This document shows, piece by piece, positions 1-11,516 of a stretch of 64,000 nucleotides of DNA. The stretch spans positions 2,113,001 to 2,177,000 of the forward strand of contig PYIU01000005.1 of the NCBI GenBank assembly GCA_003415625.1. Direction: 5' to 3'. Made by a program: the position numbers and the translations under genes. Below the pieces are notes generated by a model, which ran no database searches, had not been told where the DNA came from, and saw only the letters and a list, made by a program, of their open reading frames with translations. Within the stretch, counting starts at the first letter, position 1, and each line of letters starts with the position of its first letter. This DNA comes from Aquanectria penicillioides (Eukaryota > Ascomycota > Sordariomycetes > Hypocreales > Nectriaceae).

Positions 1-1953
1 AACACAGCACGGACGGGACAAGAAACAGCATCGTCAACTCGCCGATTCCAATCTCATGTTCGTCGTGTCTCGGGCAGACGGTTTCGCTCGTTTTGAGAAA
101 GGTGCAGCGTCGATGTTTTCGGGCCCGTGGAATGCTCGAGCGCACGGCTAGCCACCACCCAAAAGATACGGCAAGGCCCGGCACGGCACGGGACCTGTGT
201 AGGTGATGCTGATGCTGTACAAGGCCAGGGTTGGACGTCGATGACGTTAAAAGTTAGCGCGGGCTCTGTAGGTACAGCCTTTCGGTCCTTGGAGGGGCTA
301 CGTTAGTAGCTGCAGCCGACTTGCAGCGCAAATGCAGGGAGCAGCAACACACATGGTGCTCGGCTCTGGACGTGTGGACGTGTGGAAGTGTGGGGGAATG
401 TCTCTCTCTCTCTCTCCTTAGGCTTCCGTCCTTCGTCCGTCCTCCATCCTTTAGTCCTTCTTGGGATCTTCACATGCCGATGCCGATGGAGGGTGGTGTC
501 AGTGGCGCCCCTGCAACCGAGACTGAGTGTCTCCCCACACTCTGGTTGGTTCCTTGATCCGCATCCTCGTCTTCGGTACTGGTTGGATGGATGATTTGTC
601 AAGTAACCGGCTGCAACGCTGGAGCCGAGCAAACGGCCCGTCTTCATCGCTTCATCTAACTCTATTGCTATGCCCATGATGGAAGTCCCCATGGACTACA
701 GTACGATTGGTCCACCACTACTAGTTAAGAGGACATGGCTAGGCGGCAAGCACCTTGTGCAAAGGCTGCCATGTTTCGGTAGTCGTAGGCTGGTAGTTAA
801 ACAAAAGCTTGACAACACCGCGTTCCATCCCATAATAGTATGGGCATAGCAAAAAAAATCCCGTTGACAATATCTCTTTGTCTAGTTTCGCTACGATACG
901 CAACACTGCCGTTGTCTGCGTAGAAAATACATATATGCGCGACTACGTTGGGCACATGAGCTGAGAAGTGAGAGCCTGGTCTGAGAAGCTAGAGCCTGAT
1001 CTAGAGTCTTCCTAGTCAACTCCCCGTCCTCGTCCTCAATAGTCCCCATGGCCGTGCCTATGCAACGTAAATCACATCCGTCACGGCCGTGCTCGGCAGT
1101 ATTTTTCTGCAGCTCTTCCACCGAAGCACCATTTGGTCAGACAACGGGCCGCAGATCGTGCGATCTTGCCGAGTTTCTGATCTGCACATGGGTCACATCG
1201 TCTTCCGAGGCCAGAGCCGAAGACAGAAAAGAGGCGTCACGAATAGGAGACGGCGCATAGCCAGAAATCGGTAGGCCCGAATGCCCTCAGCTCGCTTAGG
1301 AGCGAGAGCATTCGTCATGCCCAACCTCGCATGGGTCGGCAAATTTTTCACTGCGCCAACTTATTATTACAAGGTTTTATGGAATTAAGAGATGTAGGAA
1401 CAGCCATGGTTTTCCCCAACCTCACCGACCGACGGTCTCGGAAAAGGGGGGTGGAATATAGCGTCTTTGGTGTCTTCAGCCACGGACACTCAAGCCGTCT
1501 TGCGACAGCGAATGAGGCAGCCGAAGGACCCGTTGTTCTAGGACCTGTCGATAGGATGATTGACACCATAACAAGTTGATGGCTCCATAGAGTTATCGAG
1601 CTGCAAAGCAATCGACCCTGACAATAAAGCAGAGGATCGCAGAGCACAGATCCGTGATATGTTAAGAAAGACGGAAAGGAAAGAAAATTTGTCGCGGCCT
1701 TGATAAAGGAAATTTCTCAACGCGCTGTCACGTGATATCGGCTCAAGCGCGGCTAAACCTTGTATCCACCAGGGAACAAAGGTACCTACCTAGGCATCCA
1801 CTCAGCCTAGACCCAGCCGCAGTTGCGTGGTCGAGGTGATCCGTGCTCTAGATCCTTTCTCTCCAGCTCGGCAGACAGACGACGACATCACCATTGTCCT
1901 TGGTCGCATCTCCATATTGTACGGATTTGCCACGGCGCAACATTATTTTCAAG
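1..1953. other. Intergenic / SART1 upstream region, no gene supported
   Basis: I find no gene here. The open frames are short, overlap on both strands and have no recognisable domain or splice structure. There is a short CT microsatellite near 402-417. A GGTACCTACCTAGG-type motif near 1780-1796, about 160 bases before the SART1 start, belongs to the TACCTA/TAGGTA family seen elsewhere in the window. The last 150 bases are presumably the SART1 promoter and 5' leader. Confidence 0.6.
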
Positions 1954-3964
1954 ATGGACGCAGCAACGCTTGAAGAGACCAACCGCATTCGCATCTCCCT
2001 GGGCATGAAGCCTCTTCCTGTCCCGGGAGCCGATACATCAATACCAGCAGCGACACCAGCGGCGGACGACGATGGCGAAGCGCCCAGCACCCTCGAGAGT
2101 CGCCAGGCGCAAGCATACGACAATTACAAGAAAGCTCAGGATGCCGAACTAGTGAAACGCAAGCGCGAGGAAAAAACAGCCGCCATTCGCAAGGCACGCG
2201 ACCAGGCGCAGCGAAATGTTGTTCTCGATGGCAAAGGCCTTGGAGAAGAGGAGGAATCTGGAGATTTAAGCGCCAAAGACTGGCTGCTGGGCCAGAAAAA
2301 GCGCCAGAAGAAGATTTCCAAGGCTAGAAAGATGGAGGAAGACCTGGCCGCTGCTGAGGCTGAAGCTGCAGCTGCCATCCAGTACACCTCCAAGGACCTT
2401 GCCGGAATCAAGGTCGCCCACGACACTGCCGATTTCCTCGACGGAGATGATCAGATTCTTACTCTGAAGGATACCACAATTGAAGAAAATGAAGCGGATG
2501 GTGACGAGCTAGAAAACTTGAATATGAGGGAGGCTGAAAAGCTTTCTGAACGACTTGATCTAAAAAAGAAGAGCGCTGGTTACAATCCTAACGATGATGA
2601 GGATGGCGAGCACGGTATTCTTGCCCAACGATGACGAAATCAATGGCAAAAAGACGAAAAAGTTTACCTTGGATGCCGGGGGCGTCATCGCCGAGTTGTC
2701 AGATATTCTTGAGAAACCAGTTGACAAGACATCAAGGCTCCACAATGTGAATCTTGACGATGTAGTCGGTAAGTTAGACTTCTTTCTCATTGCTGGTTGT
2801 CAAGATCCGATGCTAACTGCTAATTTTCAAGGTGACACTCCAATTTCCTCAGATTATTTGGATCCTTTACAAATCAAAATTAAGAAGCCCAAGAAGAAGA
2901 AGACCAAGGGCACTAGGCAAAAGCCTGTCGATGAAGACGACATCTTCCCAGTAGACACAACCACTGCTGATGGCAATGCCATGGATATCGACTCCAAGGA
3001 CTCCAGCAAAAAGAAGAGGAAATTGGGTGATGATGCGTTCGTTGACGATGAAGACCTACAGGCGTCTTTGGCTATTCAACGAAAGAATGCGCTCAAGAAG
3101 CGAAAGAAGAGTCGACCGGAAGACATCGCAAAGCAGCTGAGGGAGCAGGAGGAAGATGGTGAGCCACTGGATTCTCAAGACGGCGGTCTTGTTCTTGGCG
3201 AGGTTTCCGAATTTGTTGCCGGATTGAACAAGCCGGATGAGGATGAAGTGCGCAAGCCCAGAAAGCCTCGGACAGCATCAGGATCCCCTAGACCTGACGA
3301 GGATCACCCGATGGAGGACGGGCATGGGGGCGAAGAAGCAGAGGCAGCTATGCCACAAACCTCCGCCCTTGATGAATTAGACGAGACTGGAGTTGAGCAA
3401 GAAAAGACCGTGGGACAAGGAATGGGTGCTGCTCTCGCATTGCTCAGAGAGCGTGGTCTCGTCGAAGCATCTCACGGTGACAGCGACTACAGCAACTTCC
3501 GAGACCGGGAGGAATTCTTATCGAGAAAGCGACGCCTAGAGGAGGAGCTGGAGGATCAGACGCGCCACCAGCGTGAACGTGACCGTACGAGCGGTAAGCT
3601 GGATCGGATGTCGACCCGTGAACGAGAAGAGTGGGCTCGTCAACAGAACACTTGGCGCGACCAGCAACAATCCCGCCGCATGGCTGAGCTTTTCCACTCT
3701 GGATACAAGCCCAATATTGAGCTCAAGTACACAGACGACCACGGTCGCTCTCTCGACCAAAAGGAGGCCTTCAAGCACCTCAGCCACCAGTTCCACGGCA
3801 AGGGTAGCGGCAAGGGCAAGACGGAGAAGCGTCTCAAGAAGATTGAGGATGAGAAACGCCGCGAGGCTCAAAGTCTGTTTGATGCGAGTCAATCGGCGGG
3901 TATGAGCCTCGCCGCGCAGCAACAACTCAAGAAACGGCGGGAAGCGGGTGTACGACTGGCATAG
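1954..3964 (+). CDS. snu66: U4/U6.U5 tri-snRNP-associated protein, SART1/Snu66 family (apparent frame break)
   Basis: Spliceosomal protein of the U4/U6.U5 tri-snRNP, acting in the nucleus in pre-mRNA splicing. The N-terminus (residues ~4-20) carries [15 protein letters not shown], a clear HIND element, the Hub1/UBL5-binding motif of Snu66/SART1. It is followed by charged coiled coil, the family block around [14 protein letters not shown], and a conserved C-terminus ([17 protein letters not shown], then [15 protein letters not shown]). The ATG at 1954 puts HIND at the usual place. One intron is seen at 2769-2831 (63 nt, phase 1, GTAAGT donor, GCTAAC branch). Odd: frame 1 ends at TGA 2632-2634, right after ...GILAQR. 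Conserved sequence ([15 protein letters not shown]) continues at once in the +1 frame, with no splice sites to bridge it. Product about 640 aa if both frames are joined. Family assignment is firm; the frame break is unexplained. Confidence 0.93.
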
Positions 3965-4389
3965 AAGGATATCGGAAATGGGCAACTTGATGACGAATAG
4001 TAATACCGGGTATGGAAATTGCAAACCAAAGGTGCTTTTTACCCTTTTTTCACTCCTAACGTGCTTGTCGAGATAATATCTCTTGCTGACACCACCTGAA
4101 GACTCTAGTCTAGATCTAAGGTATGTCTTGTTTCGCTGCTCCATGCTAATCTAGGTCACGCCCACTGTACGTTCGCCACATGTCGTTGTGTTTCGCCGTC
4201 CTTTTCGTGCAATCAATCTCCCAATTTTTTCTTCTCCAACGGCCCCGAGAGTATTATCCCCCAAAGCATGAACTCTCTAGTTTCTAAATCACATGTAACA
4301 GCATCGTAAAAAGTGAAAAGGTTCGATTGTCACGGATCTACCCCATCCTCTATGTCAACAAACCTGCAAGTCAGCCTCCATTATCTAAA
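3965..4389. other. SART1 3' flank
   Basis: Downstream region between the convergent SART1 gene and the small minus-strand ORF. It is AT-richer than the coding flanks. No gene, RNA or repeat recognised. Confidence 0.6.
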
Positions 4390-4626
4390 TCATTCATTCC
4401 CATTTATACCTTTCCAAGCTTCCTTCAACTCTTGCTCCAGCTGTTCCACCTCTTGGACCAAACTTGCCATCGTGACACCACCCGTCGCCCCTCGCCCTGT
4501 TACATGGAGCGGTTCAATAATGTCCTCGGGTCGATTCGCAATCGCAGCGTTGGGACTGAGGTTGCTAACCCCGGCTACGTTCGAAGTGCCTCGCGGGGGG
4601 TCGTTTGAGGACGGAGAAGTCGACAT
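4390..4626 (-). CDS. Small hypothetical protein with C-terminal coiled coil
   Basis: A 78-codon frame starting at ATG 4626 (MSTSPSSNDPPRG...) and ending at TGA 4390. The N-terminal half is Ser/Pro/Asn-rich and low in complexity. Residues ~50-75 (SLVQEVEQLEQELKEAW) form a short amphipathic coiled coil. No family recognised. It lies between the 3' ends of SART1 (+) and the TAG1-like gene (-), so it would be its own transcription unit. In favour: the composition looks like a real fungal protein and the frame avoids homopolymeric junk. Against: short length, no splice sites to judge by, no family match. Could be a small complex subunit, but the sequence does not show this. Confidence 0.4.
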   Translation of the reverse strand: MSTSPSSNDPPRGTSNVAGVSNLSPNAAIANRPEDIIEPLHVTGRGATGGVTMASLVQEVEQLEQELKEAWKGINGNE

Positions 4627-5168
4627 GATGGTTAGCAAACTGGAATACAAGGTTGACTTGCCTGTATGCCTTAGTAAATTCTCGAGAACTCTGCTTGTGC
4701 AGTGTTATCCTCAGGTTGTAGATGTCAGACATCAGACTGGGTACTGAGCAAGAATGGATCCAATATATAAACTCAAGGATATTCATCCTTGCGATACGAA
4801 CAACTACATCACCTTCGCTATGAGTCCATATGTTCATGTCCAGAACAAAGAATGGCGATTGATTTGGGGATAACAAAGTATGCTCTGTATTCGGACAAAG
4901 ACTCATGGGCTAGCAATGCGGTGGCTATTCTACTGTTCCAACAGGCATTCCAGGCATTCCAGGTTCTAAAATTACAGAGTAGAGAGTTCAAGTTAAAAAA
5001 AAAAAAGGGGGGGGGGGGGGGGGGGGGGAAATAATCATTGAGATAAATCAATCGTCTAAGTCATGCTAATTCAACGTCCTTGTCACGAGTACGCCATCCT
5101 CATATCCAGAATCTTGTTTAGAAACCAATCCGTCTCCAATCCGCAACGCCAATTACCATCTTCATAAG
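4627..5168. other. Intergenic region with A/G homopolymer junction
   Basis: No gene supported. A short direct repeat (AGGCATTCC twice) sits near 4942-4961, and an A12 run followed directly by a G22 run lies at 4995-5028. Confidence 0.6.
4995..5028. repeat. A12-G22 homopolymer junction
   Basis: Twelve A then twenty-two G with no interruption. G runs this long are rare in fungal DNA. Possibly a length-unstable microsatellite or an assembly artefact. Confidence 0.85.
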
Positions 5169-7987
5169 TTAAAGGGAAACCTTTGCTCCAATGCCCTTGC
5201 CCGTATAATGAACTGTCTCTACCCAATTCCCAATCCTAAGAGTTACATCTGCGACTGCGTCCAGCTTCAACTTTCCTCCCAATGCTTCTTTTAGCTTGTC
5301 GTACCCAACATGGTCAGGAGACCACTGAACGGGCAGACGAGGAGTCTCTGACCGTCCAGGAGGAACTGGAAATTCTGTATGATGAATTATCTGCCCGACC
5401 GGCTCCGTATGGTTGTAATAGGCCGTTGCATTGATGTCTTGAATATGCAATGTGTTGAATTGCAAGGGCGAGATAAGACCAAAAGTAGCAGTCGAGGAAA
5501 AGATGTGAAAGGTAGCGCTAGAAATGAACCTCTGTTTTACATCCTCATCTTCGCCAGGGACTCTAATACGAGGCGTCGGAATGGTGAAATTGATCTTCGA
5601 CAACGCTTCCCCTATCAGTGGCAAAGTTGGGATGCTGTCGCGATGTGCTTTAGCGGTCAAAGTCGTGTTTTTGCCAGATACGTAGTCCGACAAGAGCTTG
5701 CGACCGACTTTGTGTGCATCCTCTCCCCCAAACTTCTTCGGATCCCACGTTGACTGTACCAAAATATTCGTGTTATTTCCCAGGCCGAAATCAATGTTTC
5801 TCGCCACAGCTTCCCGAGGATTTCGCCCTCGTGGAGGATGTGAATATTGACATAGGGGATGATGGCTGTGTATTCTGTCGGGTTCGTGATATTTACAACC
5901 GCTTGCAAATGAATACCTGTCTGGGAAGTGTTCAGGATCTCAATCTCTCCAACTTGCGGGTTCAGCTTAGTGAACACATCTCCAGGAAGCCCTGCTTCTA
6001 AGTCAGCTTCGAGTTCAGATCGAAAGACGAGGCACTGAAAGAAAATACTTGAGTGGATAGTGAAGATGGGTCATCTTCACAGGGAGTTGATGAGATTACC
6101 GAACGAAGACGGACCGTTTATTGGGACCTTGCCCTCCGCGGGGACTTTCTTGACAGTCAAAATACCGAGCACTGTGGCAACCTTTACGTCAACAGCTGCC
6201 TTAACATCCAAGATAACGTTTCCATCGCCAAAAAGAAGCTTCTGCATGACTTCGCCAAAGACGTCGCCGTCTGTGATATTCAAGGGCACGTCAACGACTC
6301 TCGAAGTGATTTTGAGTAAATCCTCGTCGCCGTCGGTGCCCTCCAACTTGGTCGAGTTGGCCTTTTCCCAGTGCCGCAAGAGAAGTTCGCCTAATTTGCG
6401 GTCCTTGTAGAATAAGTCAGCAGTAGCACGGATGCTGTCCACGCCAATGTTGACATTCAGCTCAGGAGGAATAGCCGCAAGCACCTCCGTAGTGCCCGAT
6501 ACACGCGGTTGACCGTCGGGGTCCTTTGCATCGGCAAATGGGTCCGGCAGCTTGAAGTCGACGTCAGTCAGTGAAAAGTTGCGGATCAAATTGTCGAATG
6601 ACCGGCCTGGAAAATCAATCGGGACTGTGATGCTTTCAAGAATCTCCGAAATCCATTCAGGGGTGTCTGAATCGTTCAATCTCTTTCCTCGGACAAAGAC
6701 CTGGGCATCCTCCCCGTGAAGGTAACGATCCATGAAATGATCCAGGGGAGACGACGTCGAATGAGGACAGGCCCGAGTGAGGGACTCGGGAATGTCTCTA
6801 ATCATCCCCTTCGCTTCTGCCTTGACATCAGCGTTGGCACGAATCTCGATAAGCTCCGTCATAGCATCGGCAACGCTGATAGACGGCAGTGAAGAGTCGC
6901 AGTTGGGCACCAAGACCTCGAATCCGAGGGGCGGAACGTCTATGGCTACAGGGAACTCGTTGTGTACGGTGACAGATACATCTGCCTGAATCGCCTTCCG
7001 TCCACTGCCGTCGACGGGAACATCGTGCAGATCGAGTCGATCTATGTTGTACTTGGGCAAGGAAGGGATCTTGTTGGCTGCAAAGGATATCAGTAGGGTT
7101 CTCAAGTAAAAGCAATTCGCATTGTTCGATTAAAATATCGTTTTTTGGCCGAAATACAAGGAAGCAAAGGAATGGTAGAGAGATTGACCTTCGAAAACCA
7201 GAGTTTCTGCCACATCGTGAATGCCCAAGGGAATGATGCCAGACTTGAGTTGAATCTGTGTTTTGCCAACGACCTTAAGGCGATCGAGTTTGCCATCCAA
7301 CCAATCGTTCGCAATCTGACGGATGTTCTCGGCAGCACCAGGCATGAGCTTGGTCACAAAGTCCAACTCTGTATTGTGCCCATCAACAAGGTCTACCACC
7401 AGGGGAGGGATGACGGCGGCGCCAGCGAGGGCACCGTCGTAGTCAGGCAGGAAGACATTGACAGTCGTCTCTTCCGTCTCTATCTTCCGCATAAGTCCAG
7501 TAACAGCTTGCCCGATACGACGGGAATTAAGATCCTCGACACGGGAGCCGTCAAGGCGAACATTTGCCTGCACTCGGGCCCAAATTCCATCCGAAGTTAT
7601 ATTCTCGATAGACAAATTAGTTGGTTCAAGCACAGCAGCCGTCTCTGCATACTTCTGTACAGCTGGGGGTACTATAAAGCCCAGGAAAATGATCAATACG
7701 ACAAGGGCGGCCAGTATCACCATGGCGATTATCGAGGGCCATCGCCAGCTGGATTTGGCCTCGGCATGATCCTTCTTAGACCGGGACCAGAGACCCCACG
7801 ACTTGGCTTTGGGCCCGGCGCCATTGCTGCCGTTGGTGCCGTTGGTGCCGTTGGTGCCGTTGGTGCCGTTGGTGCCGTTGGTCTCGCCACGGTGGTCATC
7901 GTGGTTCTGAAGGAGAGGGGATGATTCCGTCGCCGCGGTTTCGCGGTCGGAAGGGATGAGAGGAGTCCTCTCGTCGGGTGCTGACAT
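5169..7987 (-). CDS. Tag1-like DUF3712 vacuolar-type membrane protein (one apparent frameshift)
   Basis: Single-pass membrane protein of the fungal DUF3712 family that includes yeast Tag1 (YLR173W), a vacuolar protein needed to terminate autophagy; related proteins are often annotated 'pre-rRNA processing'. Start MSAPDERTPLIPSD at 7987. Order: acidic cytosolic tail with an NGT tripeptide repeat (~35-55), one TM helix (~90-115, SIIAMVILAALVVLIIFLGF), then a long lumenal part with repeated LEA-like beta domains (PALPKYNIDRLDLHD-type and VNITNPTEYTAIIPYVNIHI blocks). Introns: 7078-7188 (CTACTGATA branch), about 5998-6099. Exon 3 loses frame at CCC 5813-5815 (GGG in sense): ...HEGEILG jumps to EAVARNIDFGLGNN one frame over, as if GGGG were expected. 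Joined length about 868 aa. The family is clear; vacuolar location is inferred from Tag1. Confidence 0.85.
7811..7885. repeat. 9-bp tandem repeat encoding Asn-Gly-Thr
   Basis: GTTGGTGCC repeated about five times, with diverged flanking units. In sense it encodes (NGT)n in the cytosolic tail of the TAG1-like protein. The same NGT/NGS pattern occurs in the DENN protein N-terminus, so it is a compositional habit of disordered regions here. Confidence 0.85.
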
Positions 7988-9142
7988 GTTGGGTTTTGGG
8001 GCTGTGTGATGAGGCCGCCTACAGGTACCAGAGAAGGCACGGAATGCGCATAGCCCGAGGACGGTTGAGCAGTGGTTGAGAAGGTCGGAGATCCCGTCTA
8101 GGATGTAGGGACGAGGCCCGGGGACTCCTAGAAGATGTGGAATGCCAGGTTTATACCGAAACCGCAGGTTATACGCCGTAGATGAAGAGGAAGAGGTGAA
8201 GTTGACGCTTGTGGGTAAGATTCGTCATCGACGGGGAAGTCACCCAGTGTGGCAGATCGATAAACCAAGCTAGAGGGCGCCGCTCCGATTGGCTGTTGCC
8301 TATCTGAGCCAGGAACAGACACGAGACGGGGTCCAAGCCCCAAAAAGCAAATACAGTATTGTGGCGCTGCAGAAGGGTGTCTTCACCAGCCACATGGCAG
8401 CGAGAGGGTGGTCCTGCGCCATGTCCATGTGCAAGCCCATCTGGGTTGGGAGATCTCAACTTTCCCCGCACGTGACACTCTGGAAGATTGTGGGGGTGTC
8501 ATTTTGTCATGTCAACTGATGTGTTTGTATTTTGAAGTGATGATAACCCGCGAATACCTCGTTCTCCGCGTTTCTTGGACAGAGGCATCAAATGATTGCC
8601 AGTCCAAAAAAAAGAAAAAAAAATTGGTGTCCACGCAGGTCATACGAGAACTTATCAGGCAAGGCAAGGTATGTGTTCGTAGACATGTACCAGATACTCT
8701 AAATGAAAGACATGCAACACCTTTTTGTATGCTGGGCCAGCACCACTGCCCCATCAAAACTTCACCGCCTACGTAGCCCTGTAAGTCTCCTCCGATGTAG
8801 GGCGTTCCGGCGACATGCCCCCTGTTTATTCCCGCCCGGCCACTCTAGCGCGGCCAGCCCAACCAACCAACCATTCGGGTGACCACGATTGGAAATTTCA
8901 ATGCCGACAGACTGAGGCACCTCGATGACTCTTTTTGCCAACAAGTAAATTGGTGACTCGGACGGGATCTCGTCTCACACGTTGGAATTGATCTTCACAC
9001 GGCCTTTGCCTATTCTTTTCCTCATTTTTGAGTCGAAACAATATCCTTCCCAACTCCAATTGTACCCCGCACCGACCTACCATCCAAGCTCCCCGGCTCA
9101 CTTCGCTTCGCCTCACACATCCCCAAAACCTCAGCTCTCAAC
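7988..9142. promoter_or_regulatory. Divergent promoter region, TAG1-like / OTC
   Basis: Shared upstream region of two divergently transcribed genes. The OTC-proximal 220 bases hold two TGACTC motifs (listed separately). An A-rich tract lies near 8605-8622. No other gene supported. Confidence 0.6.
8926..8960 (+). promoter_or_regulatory. Candidate CPC1/Gcn4-type sites upstream of OTC
   Basis: TGACTC at 8926-8931 and TGACTCG at 8954-8960, 28 bases apart and about 185-215 bases before the OTC start codon. The Neurospora CPC1 / yeast Gcn4 consensus is TGA(C/G)TCA, so each is a one-mismatch or core match. Arginine genes are classic targets. Binding is inference. Confidence 0.45.
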
Positions 9143-10324
9143 ATGAAGTCGTCAGTTCTCCGGGTCGCTCAGGGAGCCGCCAATGGCATCCAAAAACGAG
9201 CCTACTCCCAGGCCTCGTCCGCTCCCCGCCATCTTATGACCATTGCCGACCTCACTCCCACCGAATTTGCCAACCTGGTCCGCAATGCCGCCGCCCACAA
9301 GACTGCCATCAAGGGTGGCGCGTCCCCCAGCACCCTGAGCAGCGGCCTCTTCGGCCAGACTGTCGCCATGATGTTCAGCAAGCGAAGCACTCGTACGCGA
9401 GTTTCTACCGAAGCCGCCGTCACCATGCTCGGCGGCCATCCCATGTTCTTGGGCAAGGACGATATCCAGCTTGGTGTAAGTACTCAATTGTCTTACGAGA
9501 CTCCAGAAGGCAAAAGCTAACCAAATCGCTTCTTCAAAAGGTGAATGAATCTCTTTATGATACCTCTGTTGTCATCTCATCCATGACTTCCTGCATGGTT
9601 GCTCGAGTTGGCCCTCACTCTGATGTGGCCAACCTCGCCAAGCACTCCAGCGTCCCTGTCATCAACGCTCTCTCCGATGACTTCCACCCTCTCCAGACCA
9701 TCGCTGATTTCCTCACTCTCCACGAGACCTTCCCCTCGGCCAACGCCAAGGGCGCTAGTCTGGGTCTCAATGGCCTCAAGGTCGCCTGGGTCGGCGACGC
9801 CAACAACGTCCTCTTTGACTTGGCCATCGGCTGCATCAAGATGGGTGTCGACATCGCCGTTGCCGCTCCCAAGGGCTACGAGATCCCCCCTGCCATGAAG
9901 CAGCTCATTCTTTCGGCCGCCAATGGCGTTGAGTCCCCCGGCAAGCTCACAGAGACAACTGTCCCTGAAGAGGCCGTCCAGAAAGCCGATGTGCTTGTCA
10001 CCGACACTTGGGTTTCCATGGGCCAGGAGACTGAGGCCCAGAAGCGACTCAAGGACTTTTCTGGCTTCCAAATCACCAACGACCTCGCCAAGCGAGGAGG
10101 TGCCAAGGAGAACTGGAAGTTCATGCACTGCCTCCCTCGACACCCTGAGGAGGTCGCAGACGAAGTCTTCTACAGCCCACGATCCCTGGTCTTCCCCGAG
10201 GCTGAGAACCGACTCTGGGCCGCTGTTTGTAAGTTACACCTCATGTTTCCAGCGTCGACTTCATCTTGCTAACTTTTCGCGAGCCGCCCTGGAAGGATTT
10301 GTTGTGAACAAGGGCAAGCTCTAA
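9143..10324 (+). CDS. arg3: Ornithine carbamoyltransferase, mitochondrial
   Basis: Catalyses carbamoyl phosphate + ornithine to citrulline in the mitochondrial matrix (arginine pathway). Three exons: 9143-9475, 9541-10228, 10284-10324; introns 9476-9540 (GTAAGT, branch GCTAAC) and 10229-10283 (GTAAGT, branch GCTAAC). Product 353 aa. Residues 1-~25 ([19 protein letters not shown]) form an Arg-rich presequence. Carbamoyl-phosphate motif FSKRSTRTR at ~85-93; ornithine/catalytic [10 protein letters not shown] and SMGQE follow in normal order; C-terminus [12 protein letters not shown]. Fully intact, with all splice phases agreeing. Convergent with ILV6 across only 178 bases. TGACTC elements upstream suggest cross-pathway control. 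Called argB in Aspergillus and arg-12 in Neurospora. Confidence 0.97.
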
Positions 10325-10502
10325 ATGTAACTAGTGTAAAACGTGTGTGTATATGTTGTATGTCTACGTAGGATTCCCAACAGTCATTTGAAGGAGGAGC
10401 ACTGGCGTACGAACAAAAATAGTCATTGAAATTAAATCAACTAAACCAATCCGTCTCTCGCCGTACTCCAAAGGGCTGCACTACGGCCCAAGACACCGTG
10501 AC

Positions 10503-11516
10503 TTAGCCGGGGGGGAGCTGGCTGGCATCGACAACCTCATCCGCCTCCTTAACGATAGACTCATCGGCGTTCTCATGCAGTGGGGATCGGGGCAGGGCCA
10601 TCAGACCAGTTCGGGCCGACTCAAGGATACCAAAGGGTCCAACGAGCTTGAGGAAGGAGTCGATACGGGACTGCTTAGCGGAGCTAGATATTCACGTCAG
10701 TATCAGGTCGTGGTCACGACTGAGCAAGGGCTACACTTACACCTCGACAATGCAGCTGTTGGTGCTGATGTCCAAAACCTTGCCGCCAAACTGGTGAGCG
10801 AAGTAGGTGATGGACTTGAGATGCTCGTGCTTGTGTCGGAGGGCCTGGCTCACAGCGAGCTTGCTGGGGTGGAAGTCCTTGGCGGTGTGGGTGAGGCTGC
10901 GCTCGATGGCCTCATGGGCGTAGTCAACCTCGGTCTCGCCCGCAGTGATCTCACGGTGGTGAGCCAGGAGCTCCTCGAAGTACTCGGGTCCGAGAATGTT
11001 GATCTTGGCAAGCAGAAGCTCACGCTGGACGAGGGGAGCGTTGGTGTAGTCCAGGACAGCCCAGACGGGGACAAGATCCTCGAGCTGTCGACGGGCCTGT
11101 TCAACAACACCGTCCTGGCCAGTGAGGACAATGGTCATGCGAGAAAGGTCATCAACCTCAGTGTTGCAGACGACGAGTGAGTCAATGTTGAAGCCACGGG
11201 CAGCAAGAATACCCGAAACACGGGACAGCACACCGGGCTCGTTCTGAACAAGGCAGTTAAGGATGTGGCGCTTGGGAGGGTCCAGAGAGGGCATGGGAGT
11301 CTCGTAGAGGATGTTGGAGACGGCAGACTGAGCAGACCAGGCGGGAGGCGAGTCGCTCACGGGCAGAGGAGCAGAGCGGCGGCGAAGGGCCTTGTAGGCA
11401 ATGGCCGAAGTCGAGCTGCTGGAGCTGTGTCGAACAGCACCGAGGCAGGTGGCGGGGGCAGACCTGGCGGAGGCGGCCCAGCGCAAGGGCGCGGTCAAGG
11501 GCCGGAGAGAGGCCAT
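10503..11516 (-). CDS. ilv6: Acetolactate synthase regulatory (small) subunit, mitochondrial
   Basis: Regulatory subunit of acetohydroxyacid synthase (valine, leucine and isoleucine synthesis). It stimulates the catalytic subunit Ilv2 and confers valine feedback inhibition. Two exons: 11516-10741 and 10683-10503; intron 10684-10740 (57 nt, GTAAGT donor, CTGAC branch). Product 318 aa. An Arg/Ser/Ala-rich presequence covers ~1-50. The ACT domain (~80-155) begins RHILNCLVQNEPGVLSRVSG and includes GFNIDSLVVCNTEVDDLSRM; the ALS_ss_C domain (~165-260) includes ILGPEYFEELL. The tail after the intron runs SAKQSRIDSFLKLVGPFG and ends QLPPG. No frame problems. Tail-to-tail with OTC. Confidence 0.96.

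Noticed and set aside
2500..2700. An intron as explanation for the SART1 frame change
   Set aside because: The only GT...AG pair close to the break removes 39 nt, which does not change frame, and conserved residues run right up to both sides.
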